Shown here: positions 10,196 through 21,153 of the stretch, in pieces
Layout of the letters: each line of letters opens with the position of its first letter
Position numbering within the stretch: position 1 is the stretch's first letter
Source of the DNA: Amia ocellicauda
Lineage: Eukaryota > Chordata > Actinopteri > Amiiformes > Amiidae
Length of the DNA stretch: 64,000 nucleotides
NCBI RefSeq assembly: GCF_036373705.1
Contig: NC_089852.1
Coordinates: forward strand, 33,245,707 to 33,309,706
Direction: 5' to 3'
Made by a program: the position numbers and the translations under genes
The notes under the pieces: generated by a model
Database searches by the model: none
What the model saw: only the letters and a program-made list of their open reading frames with translations
Told to the model about the DNA's origin: nothing

Positions 10196-11176
10196 TTATT
10201 TGGTTATACTTGTGACTTTAATAGACATTACATTACATTTAGTGATTTTGATTGATCTCAGAATCTTTTCCCTTATTTCTTTTATTCTGATACCATAAAT
10301 GATAGGGTTGAAACAACATGGAAATATATTATAGGTCACACTAATTAGAATGTGCATGTCTGGAGAAATTGATTTCCCAAACCTGTATGCGAGGAAGGAG
10401 CACAAGGCTAGAGTATATGACACCAGGATGACTATCAAATGAGTACCACAGGTGTGGATTGCTTTTTGACGGGATTTCCCAGCAGCTGCCTTAAAGACGG
10501 CTGAGAAAATCTTAAAGTAAGAAAAGAAGATAAACAGAAGGTCCAGACCAGGTATGCAGAAAACCACAATCAAGCCCATGATACTGTTCTTTGTTGTGTC
10601 TCCACAAGCCAAGCCTACCAGAGCCATGTGTTCACAATAGCAGTGTTCAATTACATTTGATAGACAAAAGGAAAGCGAGCCAGCGAGGATGATAATTATT
10701 GAGATTAATAGCCCACTTCTTATGAATGCAGCGACAGACAGTTTAAGGAAAGTCGTCATGTTAATGTAGTCATTGTATCTCAGTGGATTACATATGGCAA
10801 TATAACGATCTAAAGCCATAATCAGAAGGATGGTGGATTCAAATGAGCCAAGAAAATGAATGAAAAACATTTGAAGCAGGCAGTCTGATAGTGCAATTTC
10901 ATTCCAATCAAATAAAAGGCTGAATAGCATTTTAGGGATGAATAATACTGGTAAAGTCAAGTCCACAACAGCAATGGCACAAATTAAAACATACATAGGT
11001 GAGTGTAAACTTGCTCCTGTTTTGATTGTGAAAATGATCACAGAGTTCCCAATTGTAGCCACAACAAACATTATAAAGAAAGGGATGGACAGAAACCTCC
11101 TGTACTCGTAAAGTCCCGGGAATCCAATTAAAATGAATTCCGTGTGAGAAATGTTAACTGCTGGGTTTTCTTGCAT
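10196..11176 (-). CDS. olfactory receptor, class I (OR51/52-like), OR1
   Basis: A 326-residue seven-transmembrane odorant GPCR of normal length, acting at the cilia of olfactory neurons through Golf signalling. It has an N-glycosylation site in the extracellular tail (NIS near residue 8), GNSVII in TM1, LHSPMYVLICAIAVVD in TM2, the TM3 cysteine (LSDCLLQM) and the OR signature MALDRYIAICNPLRY at the end of TM3. The second loop is cysteine-rich (EHCYCEHMALVGLAC), TM6 starts KAIHTCGTHLIVI and TM7 ends NPIIYGIR. The ATG is chosen because it gives the conserved N-terminus and a splice acceptor lies 30 bases upstream (exon edge 11206). It is the most diverged of the four minus-strand receptors here. 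Ligand unknown. Confidence 0.95.
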   Translation of the reverse strand: MQENPAVNISHTEFILIGFPGLYEYRRFLSIPFFIMFVVATIGNSVIIFTIKTGASLHSPMYVLICAIAVVDLTLPVLFIPKMLFSLLFDWNEIALSDCLLQMFFIHFLGSFESTILLIMALDRYIAICNPLRYNDYINMTTFLKLSVAAFIRSGLLISIIIILAGSLSFCLSNVIEHCYCEHMALVGLACGDTTKNSIMGLIVVFCIPGLDLLFIFFSYFKIFSAVFKAAAGKSRQKAIHTCGTHLIVILVSYTLALCSFLAYRFGKSISPDMHILISVTYNIFPCCFNPIIYGIRIKEIREKILRSIKITKCNVMSIKVTSITK

Positions 11177-11206
11177 GTTGTTCTCCCAGGTTTCAGCATG
11201 AATTCT

Positions 11207-11591
11207 CTGTAATCTGAAAAATGTCAGTTAACACTTCTGCTCCACAAATATCAATTTGTACCAGTTTGCACCTACAAATGTTACTTAAGTTCAATTTGTT
11301 TGTATTATAAACAACTGTTCAAAATGTGTGATACTGACATATATAAAATGTATAATGCACATTAACAAACCAGTTAATTCCATACAGATTAATCAACCAT
11401 TTCAAATTCAGAACCTTTTAAAATGTTTAACCATCTGTGAAGAATTTTATTTAGGTCTCTGCTCCAGTTGAGATTGTCTCTTCTCTGTTTCCACAGCCTT
11501 TCTCAAAAATAGTTTTAGTCCTTGTGGGGGTAAGAGATAAGAATGTCACAGAAATATTATTCTGTAAGTACTGTAAGGTGATAGCACTCAC
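11207..11591 (-). other. predicted 5'UTR intron of OR1
   Basis: On the minus strand a donor GTGAGT (from 11591) and an acceptor TTTCAGATTACAG (ending 11207) bracket 385 bases. OR genes usually carry such an intron between a non-coding first exon and the coding exon. The paralogous ORs at 21154 and 24587 have donor and acceptor at equivalent places. Confidence 0.6.
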
Positions 11592-11700
11592 CGTACTTTA
11601 ACTGCAAAGCCTCCTTCACTGAGATTAGTTCTTGGTTGCTGTGCTATTGCCTGTACAGCCAGGAGCTGTCCTTAAATGCCTTTCCCTGCTCCCTGGAGCT
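11592..11700 (-). promoter_or_regulatory. predicted OR1 promoter and non-coding first exon
   Basis: This segment is conserved upstream of four OR genes (also near 22534-22670, 25986-26110 and 52875-52990). On the minus strand it has a TATA-like GGCATTTAAGG (about 11671-11680) followed some 80 bases later by the splice donor. Conservation between paralogs that otherwise differ in spacing supports a regulatory role; transcription start is inferred. Confidence 0.5.
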
Positions 11701-11739
11701 GCAATGTTTATTTCTGATTTCTTGAGCCTATAAAAACTT

Positions 11740-12240
11740 AGCTTGCAAGCACTTCAATCTTTGTTTTAGGCAATTTGCATTGATAAAGCACAATACAATT
11801 TAAACTGTGTTTGAATTGTAAAGAAAGCATATGGGCATAGCACAGATATTAAAACTTCAGTGTTGATGTTGTTAGACACACAATCATTTCAAAGCCTTTT
11901 CTTCCCCGGTTATCACACTGAGACATAAATGTTTTTAAGAAGAGATTATTTTTAAAGTTATATGATACATGTTTGAAAATAAGAGTATTTGATTAATGAA
12001 TTCAAAGAGCTATACTGGTATATGAAATGGCAGTGCATTGTTTACTTACAAGCCAGTTTCAGCAATCAGCTCAGTCTCGCCCCCTATAAAAGAGGGATTC
12101 ATGTTTGTGTATCTCAATATCACACAGTTTTTATTTCACATTCTCCACCTTTCACAGATTATTCTACTAATACATTGCAAATGGCTAGGATCCTTCAAAG
12201 CATGTAGATATGAAGCCAAATTATTATTGATTGCATGATT
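11740..12240. other. intergenic, no gene seen
   Basis: AT-rich sequence upstream of OR1, without a credible gene. Two overlapping short frames near 11989-12238 lack recognisable motifs. Confidence 0.4.
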
Positions 12241-12290
12241 GGCAGACTCCCTTATCCAGGGAGACTTACATTTTAGACTAACATCACATA
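12241..12290. repeat. SINE-like short repeat fragment
   Basis: The phrase GGCAGACTCCCTTATCCAGG followed by GAGACTTACA resembles a short conserved module common in fish interspersed repeats (GCAGACGCTTTTATCCA type). Only this core is visible, with no poly-A tail or target duplication. Confidence 0.35.
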
Positions 12291-12349
12291 AGTGCCTTTA
12301 AACAAATGTATAACAATTAATAACATTAAAACAATACATAACATAAATG

Positions 12350-12800
12350 ATTAGATGTTATTAGATGTTGCCATCACCCTTCTTTCCCAGTCACCTCTCC
12401 CAGCTCCCTTCATTCAATCATTCAATCAACATTCCTGAAACCCATGTGCAGTTTCGCAATCTCTGCTCTGCTCCCATTCGCCCTGCACCTCCCAACCTGG
12501 TTTTCTGTTCCACTTATAAACCCCTCACTAACTCCCAGCAATTGTGAAGAATTGTCAGTTTATAACTATATTGCTGAGTGGTGCTCCCTGTGCCGTGGTC
12601 CCTGGATTCCTTAACTGACCACCCGACCATGATTTTGGACTTTCCTCTTTACTCTGTTTGCCTGATTGCCCGACCCTTGCCTGTGACCATGACCACGTCT
12701 TCGCCTTGCCCTTGATTGCCCTGTCCTTCCGGTATCTGACCCACGCCTGTCTGACCACCTCTATCATGCACCGCAACTGGGTTCCCTTGTTCCCATGCAA
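12350..12800. repeat. CT-rich stretch, possible LTR remnant
   Basis: A pyrimidine-rich run with repeated CTGACC, TGCCTG and CCCGACCCTTGCCTG phrases resembles untranslated regions of fish LTR retroelements. I see no termini, primer site or coding sequence, so the assignment is weak. No gene is present. Confidence 0.25.
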
Positions 12801-13230
12801 GAATCGGTGTACAAATTGTCAGTTGAAATAACTGAGAATATATTTAGAGCTCTACAGGAATTATTACCCAGCTGGCATTGTAAATGCAATATTATATTAA
12901 CAGTATGGAGTTATAATACAGTTATGCTGTATGTAGCCTATACCCAACTTCATATATTAGTATATGCCAATATAGGATATTGGTACACCGTGCCCGGGCA
13001 GGGCTGTGGTTCAGCGCTGAGAGCTGCAGCTCAGGATAGGTGGGCGGTGTTGGAGGCGTCGGCTCCGAACCTCTGCCTGTACATTACACCCATTGTTTTC
13101 TTTAAAATAATTCAGACCAAAGTATTGAATGTTTAGTCTAGATAATGTTTTGGGGTTTCATTGGGGGAAATAAAGTGCAATGGGAAATGCAATTTAGCTT
13201 TAGCTATGTATTTTTGTGCCATAAAATAAA

Positions 13231-13238
<8 letters not shown>
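12801..13238. other. intergenic, no gene seen
   Basis: No supported gene. A GC-richer patch at 12990-13075 may be a degraded tRNA-derived repeat, but I cannot define its ends. Confidence 0.3.

Positions 13239-13270
<32 letters not shown>
13239..13270. repeat. (TA)n microsatellite
   Basis: An uninterrupted TA run of about 16 units preceded by GTGTGTG. Confidence 0.9.
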
Positions 13271-13274
<4 letters not shown>

Positions 13275-14356
13275 CATCACAAAAACATTTCTGCAGAAAT
13301 TGTATTATCGATTATGCTACTAAAATAAATGTATCATTATATCGTGTTATATGGCATTCACATTTTAACTTGATTAGCAGTGCTAAGGGCAGCAGCATTA
13401 ACTTGTCACCACCGGAGCTCAGCTCAGGATTGTAAGTGGAGCCGAGGCCCAGCCTCTTCACTGACTTCACTTCCCGTTTGGTAGTGTAATAACAAACTTA
13501 ATCCTTAGTACAGTACTAAAGCTTTTGATCAGCTAGTCTCCAACTTTGCTCACCCCCTTTTTTCTTTGCAATGGGTTCTAACTTTAGTACACAGCTGGGG
13601 ATGATCCTGAGATGATCCCAATGATCCCAAGCTAGTACAAAATTTAGTACAGATCTCCATACTAACTCTAAGTTTGTTGCAATTGACCCTGATGGCCCAT
13701 ATCTGACAAGTGTGATAGGTAACCTTTAATCAGCAGTTTATGAACACCTGAAAGAATTTCAATGGGATCAAATAAACAGGTGATTTGTAAAATGACTATG
13801 TGAAGAAATTAAACTACCCTTTTCAGCCCTCAGTGACCAGAGTTCCCTTAATTGAACAAGTTATTTCTCTAATAGATCAATAACTTCCATGTGGTCTGTC
13901 TGTCAAAATGAGGACATTTAGGGTGACTGACAAAACTCTCCAGGACTGTATTTGTGCATCACTGAACTAAACACTAGTGGTTTGAGAATATGTACAGTCT
14001 GCTGTGCCCACACCTGTCACTGCTGTCACCATTTCTTCAAAGAAAATACCTAAAACATTTTCAATTACAAATTGTCCTCTGCAATCACGTCTTTTTGCTG
14101 TCATGTCAAATTCTACTCTTTCACACACACTCTGCCTTCACAACTTAACTTTTTTGTCTTTTGTAAATTGTTAATGCCACAACTAAATAAAACCTTACTG
14201 TTTGGTTGTGGAAGTCTTTACAGATGTCAGTAATTTATTAATAACCAATAGTTGTTCAAAAAGGCTTAAAATAGATTAACACTATCACCATCATTCACAT
14301 ATGATGGAAATTCTAACTTTGGAAAAAGGAAGAACAAGGCAAATTCTGGAAATGTT

Positions 14357-14359
<3 letters not shown>
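13271..14359. other. intergenic, no gene seen
   Basis: No credible coding region, RNA gene or transposon terminus seen on either strand. Confidence 0.4.

Positions 14360-14413
<54 letters not shown>
14360..14413. repeat. (AT)n microsatellite
   Basis: About 27 AT units. The apparent reading frame of alternating isoleucine and tyrosine across it is an artefact of the repeat. Confidence 0.95.
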
Positions 14414-14419
<6 letters not shown>

Positions 14420-14439
14420 ATTATATATAATTATTTTAA

Positions 14440-15160
14440 TATTGTATCAAGCTCATTAGATCACTGTTGTTGTTGTTGTTCTAAGCAGCAATCTGTACAT
14501 ATCAGCAGAGGGTGGGGGTGTCACCAAATCTTAGACATAAAGAAAGTATACATATTAGCATAGAAGGGTCACCCAGAGTATAAAATATAAAAGTCAAGAT
14601 ATATCAACAGTAAAATCTCCAAATTAGATGATCTTACTAACAAAAACATTTATTAGAAAACAAAAATCTCAGAGGTGATGTGGAAATCTGCAGGGGGACC
14701 ATTCTGTTTCTTGGACCAAGGCCTGAGAATGCCCAAGCTCAGACATTTGTCATTTTAAAATGTGGCTGGCACAGAGTTATGGTCTGCTAAGAAAATAATA
14801 ATAATGATACATACGGGCTTCAGGTTGCTGAGGGGATTGTAGAGCTGCAGATCCTTAGCTAGGTATGGTGAAAGTTGCTGATAGAGATCTTTATCGATTA
14901 AGCTGAGTACATTCTTAGTTCAACTGGGAGACAATATAGGTCCAGCAATGACTGGGAAATATGAGTGTGACAGGACACACCATTCAAGAGTCTTACTGAA
15001 GCATTTTGAACACCTTAGTCCATTTTGAAAGCATTAGGCTAAAAAGCTGGAAGTGAGAACTAGAAATCTTATGAATGGGAAACAAACACACTGGACAAGG
15101 TTAAAGTATTTTGACAGTTGGGTAAATAGTGACAAATACTGGACAGCTGTTTTCACGTTT
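14440..15160. repeat. OR-block flanking segment alpha, copy 1
   Basis: This segment recurs at 22826-23670 and, split by the Polinton, at 26355-26482 plus 44214-44345. Shared phrases include AAGCTCATTAGATCA, CAATCTGTACATAT and CAGCAATGACTGGGAAATAT (or close variants). It marks the upstream edge of a duplicated OR block and contains no gene. Confidence 0.7.
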
Positions 15161-15429
15161 CACGCTGTTTGAAGTGAAGCAATCAGTATAATGATTAACA
15201 TTAATTGAAATTATTTGTCTTAATGTGTTAAAAGTCACCAAGATAAGGTTTTGCAAGCTAAAGCTTTTCTACATAATAAGTTGATTCTGCAAAATGTCCT
15301 TTCCAGGTATCCTTTGTGGACTTCCTGTTTTTCCACTTAAGGCCGGACATGAACTGAAGACAACGGATCCCATTACCCAGCCCATGAACCGAAAAGAGTA
15401 TAAAACCGTCCACTTCTTTAAAATGTTAA

Positions 15430-16095
15430 TAAAAAAAGTTAATAAAAGTCTTGCCTAAAACTCTATTTCCATTCAAAATAGCATGAATAATAATGAGATC
15501 ATTCTAATACAGATAATAAAATGCCTTTTCCCTACAGTTACTAAGGTCGCCTGTGTGTTTGTCTGTAAGCCTGTGTGTGAGTGTTGGGGGTAACGTTCCC
15601 ATATCAAATCATTTTTTGTCTCAGCTTTCCTTTGTTCTTTAACACCAGTGCACCTACGGCAGAGAGTCCTGAAGGCATTATTAGTGAGATGTGCTCTGTC
15701 CCTTCCAATACAGTTTCACTGGACTCTGGCTCTTGCTAATTAGAAATGGGATACAGTTTTAAAAATAGCGGGGCTTATGGGACATAGAATTGATATTCTT
15801 AGCTGCAACATGTATTCTTTAGTTATCCTTATATTCAGTACACTTAATATTATTTTTAAAAAATAATTACATTAATATATACACATAAATATACACAGTA
15901 TTTATTATACACCTAATCAAACAATATAATCTACAATGTTGTATATAGCATGATGTATTTTTATATATTCATATATGATTTGAAAGTTTACATTATTCTT
16001 TATAAACATCAAACCCATCTCCATTCTACCCACTCATGTTAAAATGATTCTACAGTCGTCAAAGTTCTGTATTGGAATCTGTGAAAGCTAACACT
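15430..16095. repeat. OR-block flanking segment beta, copy 1
   Basis: This matches 2516-2880 (part), 23680-24250 and 48930-49345, sharing TTACTAAGGTCGCCTGTGTG and GTAACGTTCCCATATCAAAT or near variants. It follows segment alpha in each complete block. No gene. Confidence 0.75.
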
Positions 16096-17470
16096 CATTT
16101 GAATTTTTATTTCATTTTATTTTATTTACTATCATTGTCAGGTTTGAAATGTAGAAGTGCCTTATATTATAGCCCATCATTATTTAAAATATATGAACAC
16201 AACTGAGCATTGTGATTTTCAGTTTTGCTGATTCTGCTGATACACCTTGCATACAGTGACATTGTTTCCCAACGTGCAAACCATGCAATTGTGTGGGGTC
16301 CAGAGGTGCTAGCGGGCCCCCTGATTCCTAGCATAACAAACAAAGTAGCAGTGTTGCATTACAAGCTGAATTGTAACATGCAACAAATTCCATATTTTCT
16401 CAGATAAAAAAATTATTGTCAATACCAGCTTTTTTTAATGTAGCAGTTATAAAGTCTCCCCATTTTGTGATGCAATATGGTCTCTGCACTGTGCTACGGG
16501 AGACCCAGGCTTGAATCCCGCTGTGACCTCTTTTTGAGCAGTGCTGTGAGAATTAAAGTGTCATTATAAATTATAATCCTCATAGCCTATTAAACAGGAA
16601 TATACATTAGGGCTTTGTTTTATTTTTTTCGTATTATAGTCATCTATTTTTTTATCATTGTAGGCTATTTTTTTCAGTATTTAGTATTGTTATGGTAGGA
16701 AGTGTATGTTGTATACATAGCTCTGAAGTCATACAAAATGAGACGAAGGTCTGAACATTGACTAAATGGTCAGATTCCTTGTAGAAGGACAAAAGTCTGC
16801 ACAACGTGAACGCACCCCATGGAAACAAGCCGACAGAGTGATGCCTGTAGTTCTATAGTTTCTACAGGAAGCCTGCTTAGTTACAACATGTATCCAGAGT
16901 TATCATTAAAAAGGGGTGAGAGTTGAAAAGACTACAATTACAGTGGGAAACTGTAGGATTTAATTAAAGGCTGTTTTGGAATTTTTGTAGGACATTAAGA
17001 CATATTCAATCTAAATCAAACTAGACAATAAGTGGTCAGGTTTCATGTACTAGCTACTTAATTGAATACATACTTTATTTATGATGTATGAAAAAGCTCT
17101 ATTGGGGTTTTATGTAATTTGTAAGTTAATACATTCGGAATCTGTTATGTATTATTTACTATAGTGCTATTTGCTTAAGTAGTGATTTCCAAAAGATAAC
17201 TTGTTGATGACAATCTTTTGGGTGACCTTATTGTTTGTGATTAAAAGCTTGTGATGAAAAATGTGTGGCAAATTGATGGGATACCTTGGATCCCATTTAA
17301 GAATTGTTTTTAAAACGTACATTGCAGCTCTGATGCGATCATCGTTAAAGCCATACAGTTAATTATACATTAATTTATTTTGATTTTGACTCAAGACCAT
17401 ATCAAAGCACATTTATTGAATAGTATTTCGAAGTATTGGGGAAAGACACCTCATATATTTGTCTAGGTCA
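16096..17470. other. intergenic, no gene; weak tRNA-derived SINE trace
   Basis: No coding gene seen. At about 16470-16560 a short run (GGTCTCTGCACTGTGCTACG ending near GGCTTGAATCCC) resembles the B box of a tRNA-derived SINE head, but a complete element or tRNA cloverleaf cannot be drawn. Confidence 0.35.
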
Positions 17471-17479
17471 AATAGTTTC

Positions 17480-18190
17480 AAAGTTATGACTATTGGAAAA
17501 TTTTACCTGGTGATGCGCACAGAGGAACATCCTTTTTGCCGGGAGACTCGGCTCCAGAGCAACCATGCAGCCCTTGGGCAATGCTTTTTTTTCAGATAAC
17601 CGTGGCTGCATATGCAACCTATTGTTATCTTTCAAGTCAAAAGCATTGGCCAAAGGGTAAGGGTTAACTGTATAACCACTTCGGCGCAAGAGAGGAGGGC
17701 AGTGAACTGGTAAGGAAGTCTTCCCCAAGGCATACCTGCTAAGGGTGTCTTGACTGGAACCAGCTCTGGAAAAGGGCCATGGGGCCCTTTGGTGCCACAT
17801 CCGGGCTGCCAGTAGCGAGGATGGCAGTCATGCTATTCTGGGAAACAATACAGATAGGGTGAAGGGCCATAGCGCCAGCACAGAGATGTCTGCCAAGGGG
17901 GCGCCTTGAAAAAGTCTCGAGTCGATTAGGTGATCAGGCTGAAGCCGACTCTCCTCCTCCGAAGAGAATGGAGGAGGATGGAAATCCTTCAACTCTATTG
18001 GCCTGTTCAAATGGAAAGGAGATATCACCTTTATAAGGAATGCAGGGGTAGGCCAGAGCGTAACCCTGGACCCATCCCCTGCAAAACATACACAAGAGAG
18101 GTGTACGGACAGGGCATGCAAATGCATGCAACTCACTCATGCATTTGACAAATGTAATTGCCAGTAGAAATGTGGTCTTCAGCGACACAA
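17480..18190 (-). mobile_element. DIRS-like retroelement fragment
   Basis: On the minus strand a short frame near 17885 reads LFQGAPLADIS, matching the tyrosine recombinase segment at 45680 (QGAPLADICAAA). The stretch 17560-17670 carries the DIRS-style complementary repeat with TTTTTCAGATAACCGTGGCT, also found at 2455-2510. Everything else is degraded. Family is inferred from these two matches inside the window. Confidence 0.6.
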
Positions 18191-18200
18191 GCTTGAGGTC

Positions 18201-18353
18201 TATGAGAGGCCGTCAAGTCAAAATTACAGGTTTTTGGATATGAATATGTCAGCTTTGGCTATGAAGATGTTGAAATGTCTGTTGATATGTTGAAATAATT
18301 TCAACATATTCATATCCAAAAACCTGGAATTTTGACTTGAACGCCATCTCATA
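18201..18353. mobile_element. foldback MITE with 6-bp target duplication
   Basis: The two arms (18201-18255 and 18298-18353) are near-perfect inverses, beginning TATGAGA and ending TCTCATA and including CAGGTTTTTGGATATGAATA. The sequence GAGGTC flanks both sides (18195-18200 and 18354-18359). The element is 153 bp and has no coding capacity. The superfamily is not recognised. Confidence 0.75.
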
Positions 18354-18419
18354 GAGGTCAGCTAAAAAAGGATGTTCCTCTGTGTGCAACACAATGCTTT
18401 CGACTTGAAAGATAACTTG

Positions 18420-19029
18420 TATTTGCTGAAGTTCTCTGTGTCAGAGTTAATGGCTTCAAGAAACACCTTATGGCAAAGCATAATAAATTATTTTTGCACA
18501 TCTCGGTCACTATATATGAATGGAATTTTTGGGTTTGGCAGATCATTTATTTGTTCTTTAGTTAATAGATAAAAAAAAACATTAAAATATTCTGATGAAT
18601 GTATTTTAAATGCTAACTTAGCAATGAGTGTAATGTCTGAATTGTATGCAACATCATCCTCTAGTGATCAGTGCATGAATATACTTTAATAAACAAATAA
18701 ACTTGGGGTTCATTTCTGTGCTCATCACTAATGTTTTAAACTAACTTTTAGTAAAATATAATATAATATTAGCAGCTTTACCATTTTTTATTAGTGTATT
18801 TATGTATTGTTCATTTTGGCCGTTTATGTCATTACAGTAAAAATGACATTGGCAAAAAACACATATACATAACAAAAACAGTAGGAGGTCGAGTACTTGC
18901 CAAGTCATGCATCCCAAGTCAAGTCACATCCTGAGACATGAATCATCAAGTCAAAGTCAAGTCATGTATTTTGTAGCTAAGCAAGTCTCAAGTCAGAAAA
19001 TTTGCGACTCGAATCCCCCATCTCTGGTA
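18420..19029. other. intergenic, no gene seen
   Basis: No supported gene. A stretch at 18880-19015 repeats CAAGTCA-type phrases many times (AAGTCAAGTCACATC and similar), a simple degenerate repeat. Confidence 0.4.
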
Positions 19030-19165
19030 GTTAAACTGAGATATCAATAGAAGGTATCTGGGGATTTTAATTATAAGCACTCTTTTTCTACTCATGGTCA
19101 GGCCTCTCCAGATAAATGTAGAACCACAGACCATCATGCTGAGTGTCAACTCTTTCCTTGTACTC
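19030..19165. repeat. OR-block flanking segment gamma, copy 1
   Basis: This matches 24265-24400 and 51228-51365, each a short distance beyond the 3' end of a minus-strand OR gene. Shared phrases include GAAGGTATCTGGGGATTTTAA and ACCATCA. No gene. Confidence 0.65.
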
Positions 19166-19536
19166 ACTCCTACTTTTAACTTTAGACATAATTATACAGT
19201 ACAATTTCAACTAGAATCTATGGTAATGACGGGGAGGACGGCCGTGGATAATTCAAAACCGTGGCTAATCCAAGAATATCAACAGAATTGTTTTGTGTCT
19301 TTGTGTGAGAAAAACTATGTTCTAAAACAATCCAAGTTATAAAATCTGCAGATTCTCTTCTTATGCACTTGCTGGGCATGCCTTGATGATTACAAGGTTA
19401 TTGCTTCTGCATTTGAATGGCTACCAAAACACGACTTGGCACACTAAGTCATACAAAACCTCATTAATCCTGTAGATCTAGATTGTTCCTACACCATGAT
19501 ATTCAATTTTGATGTGCATAGATGCTGCCATATATA

Positions 19537-20757
19537 CACTCACCTAAAAGATTATTAGGAACACCATACTAATACTGTGTTTGACCCCCTTTCGCCTTCA
19601 GAACTGCCTTAATTCTACGTGGCATTGATTCAACAAGGTGCTGAAAGCATTCTTTAGAAATGTTGGCCCATATTGATAGGATAGCATCTTGCAGTTGATG
19701 GAGATTTGTGGGATGCACATCCAGGGCACGAAGCTCCCGTTCCACCACATCCCAAAGATGCTCTATTGGGTTGAGATCTGGTGACTGTGGGGGCCAGTTT
19801 AGTACAGTGAACTCATTGTCATGTTCAAGAAACCAATTTGAAATGATTCGACCTTTGTGACATGGTGCATTATCCTGCTGGAAGTAGCCATCAGAGGATG
19901 GGTACATGGTGGTCATAAAGGGATGGACATGGTCAGAAACAATGCTCAGGTAGGCCGTGGCATTTAAACGATGCCCAATTGGCACTAAGGGGCCTAAAGT
20001 GTGCCAAGAAAACATCCCCCACACCATTACACCACCACCACCAGCCTGCACAGTGGTAACAAGGCATGATGGATCCATGTTCTCATTCTGTTTACGCCAA
20101 ATTCTGACTCTACCATCTGAATGTCTCAACAGAAATCGAGACTCATCAGACCAGGCAACATTTTTCCAGTCTTCAACTGTCCAATTTTGGTGAGCTTGTG
20201 CAAATTGTAGCCTCTTTTTCCTATTTGTAGTGGAGATGAGTGGTACCCGGTGGGGTCTTCTGCTGTTGTAGCCCATCCGCCTCAAGGTTGTACGTGTTGT
20301 GGCTTCACAAATGCTTTGCTGCATACCTCGGTTGTAACGAGTGGTTATTTCAGTCAAAGTTGCTCTTCTATCAGCTTGAATCAGTCGGCCCATTCTCCTC
20401 TGACCTCTAGCATCAACAAGGCATTTTCGCCCACAGGACTGCCGCATACTGGATGTTTTTCCCTTTTCACACCATTCTTTGTAAACCCTAGAAATGGTTG
20501 TGCGTGAAAATCCCAGTAACTGAGCAGATTGTGAAATACTCAGACCGGCCCGTCTGGCACCAACAACCATGCCACGCTCAAAATTGCTTAAATCACCTTT
20601 CTTTCCCATTCAGACATTCAGTTTGGAGTTCAGGAGATTGTCTTGACCAGGACCACACCCCTAAATGCATTGAAGCAACTGCCATGTGATTGGTTGGTTA
20701 GATAATTGCATTAATGAGAAATTGAAGAGGTGTTCCTAATAATCCTTTAGGTGAGTG
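19537..20757 (-). mobile_element. Tc1-like element, family C, complete copy 2
   Basis: Terminal repeats begin CACTCACCTAAAAGATTATT and end GGTGAGTG, flanked by TA. The length is 1221 bp, the same as 5345-6565. Its gene is intact. It sits between segment gamma and the OR gene at 21154. Confidence 0.95.
19569..20609 (-). CDS. Tc1/mariner-family transposase, intact
   Basis: A 346-residue transposase with the same domain order as the copy at 5377-6417: paired helix-turn-helix N-terminus, then a DDE domain with the acids in AWSDESRF, QQDNAPCHK and LNPIEHLWD. By eye it differs from that copy at about two residues (QSAQLLG for QSAKLLG, GRVRIWRK for GRVGIWRK). Both frames are open from start to stop. 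Two intact, nearly identical genes in one window suggest that this family moved recently. Confidence 0.95.
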   Translation of the reverse strand: MGKKGDLSNFERGMVVGARRAGLSISQSAQLLGFSRTTISRVYKEWCEKGKTSSMRQSCGRKCLVDARGQRRMGRLIQADRRATLTEITTRYNRGMQQSICEATTRTTLRRMGYNSRRPHRVPLISTTNRKKRLQFAQAHQNWTVEDWKNVAWSDESRFLLRHSDGRVRIWRKQNENMDPSCLVTTVQAGGGGVMVWGMFSWHTLGPLVPIGHRLNATAYLSIVSDHVHPFMTTMYPSSDGYFQQDNAPCHKGRIISNWFLEHDNEFTVLNWPPQSPDLNPIEHLWDVVERELRALDVHPTNLHQLQDAILSIWANISKECFQHLVESMPRRIKAVLKAKGGQTQY

Positions 20758-21153
20758 TATAATATATGTATGAGTAAAGTTAAGAAAATTTAGTACAAAT
20801 TAACAAAACAAAAATGTGTAGAAAATAATATATTGGTCTTGTTTTATTGTACAAGTTCAAACAAAAACACTTACTTTTAACACGTTCGAAAAATCCTTGA
20901 ATTATATATTTTTTCATAGAAATCTAAGTTTCACAGTTAATACACAAATTGGATTAACCGCACATGGTTAATTGAGAGTCGATTATTCAAACATCAAATT
21001 AACTATGAATTAAGGCATAATCCTGCCTCAAGTGTTTTGTCACAAAATAATTGTAATTAATTAAAATAGAAAAAAAGCACACAAAAAAAACAGTTATATA
21101 ACAATGAATTAAGATTCCTTTCTGATGAAAACAATTACAATGATTTTAATACA

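Noticed and set aside
14357-14563. Open frame of alternating Ile and Tyr
   Set aside because: Produced by the AT microsatellite; no start context or homology.
16470-16560. Possible tRNA gene
   Set aside because: Only a B-box-like phrase is present; no A box and no cloverleaf can be drawn. More likely a SINE trace.
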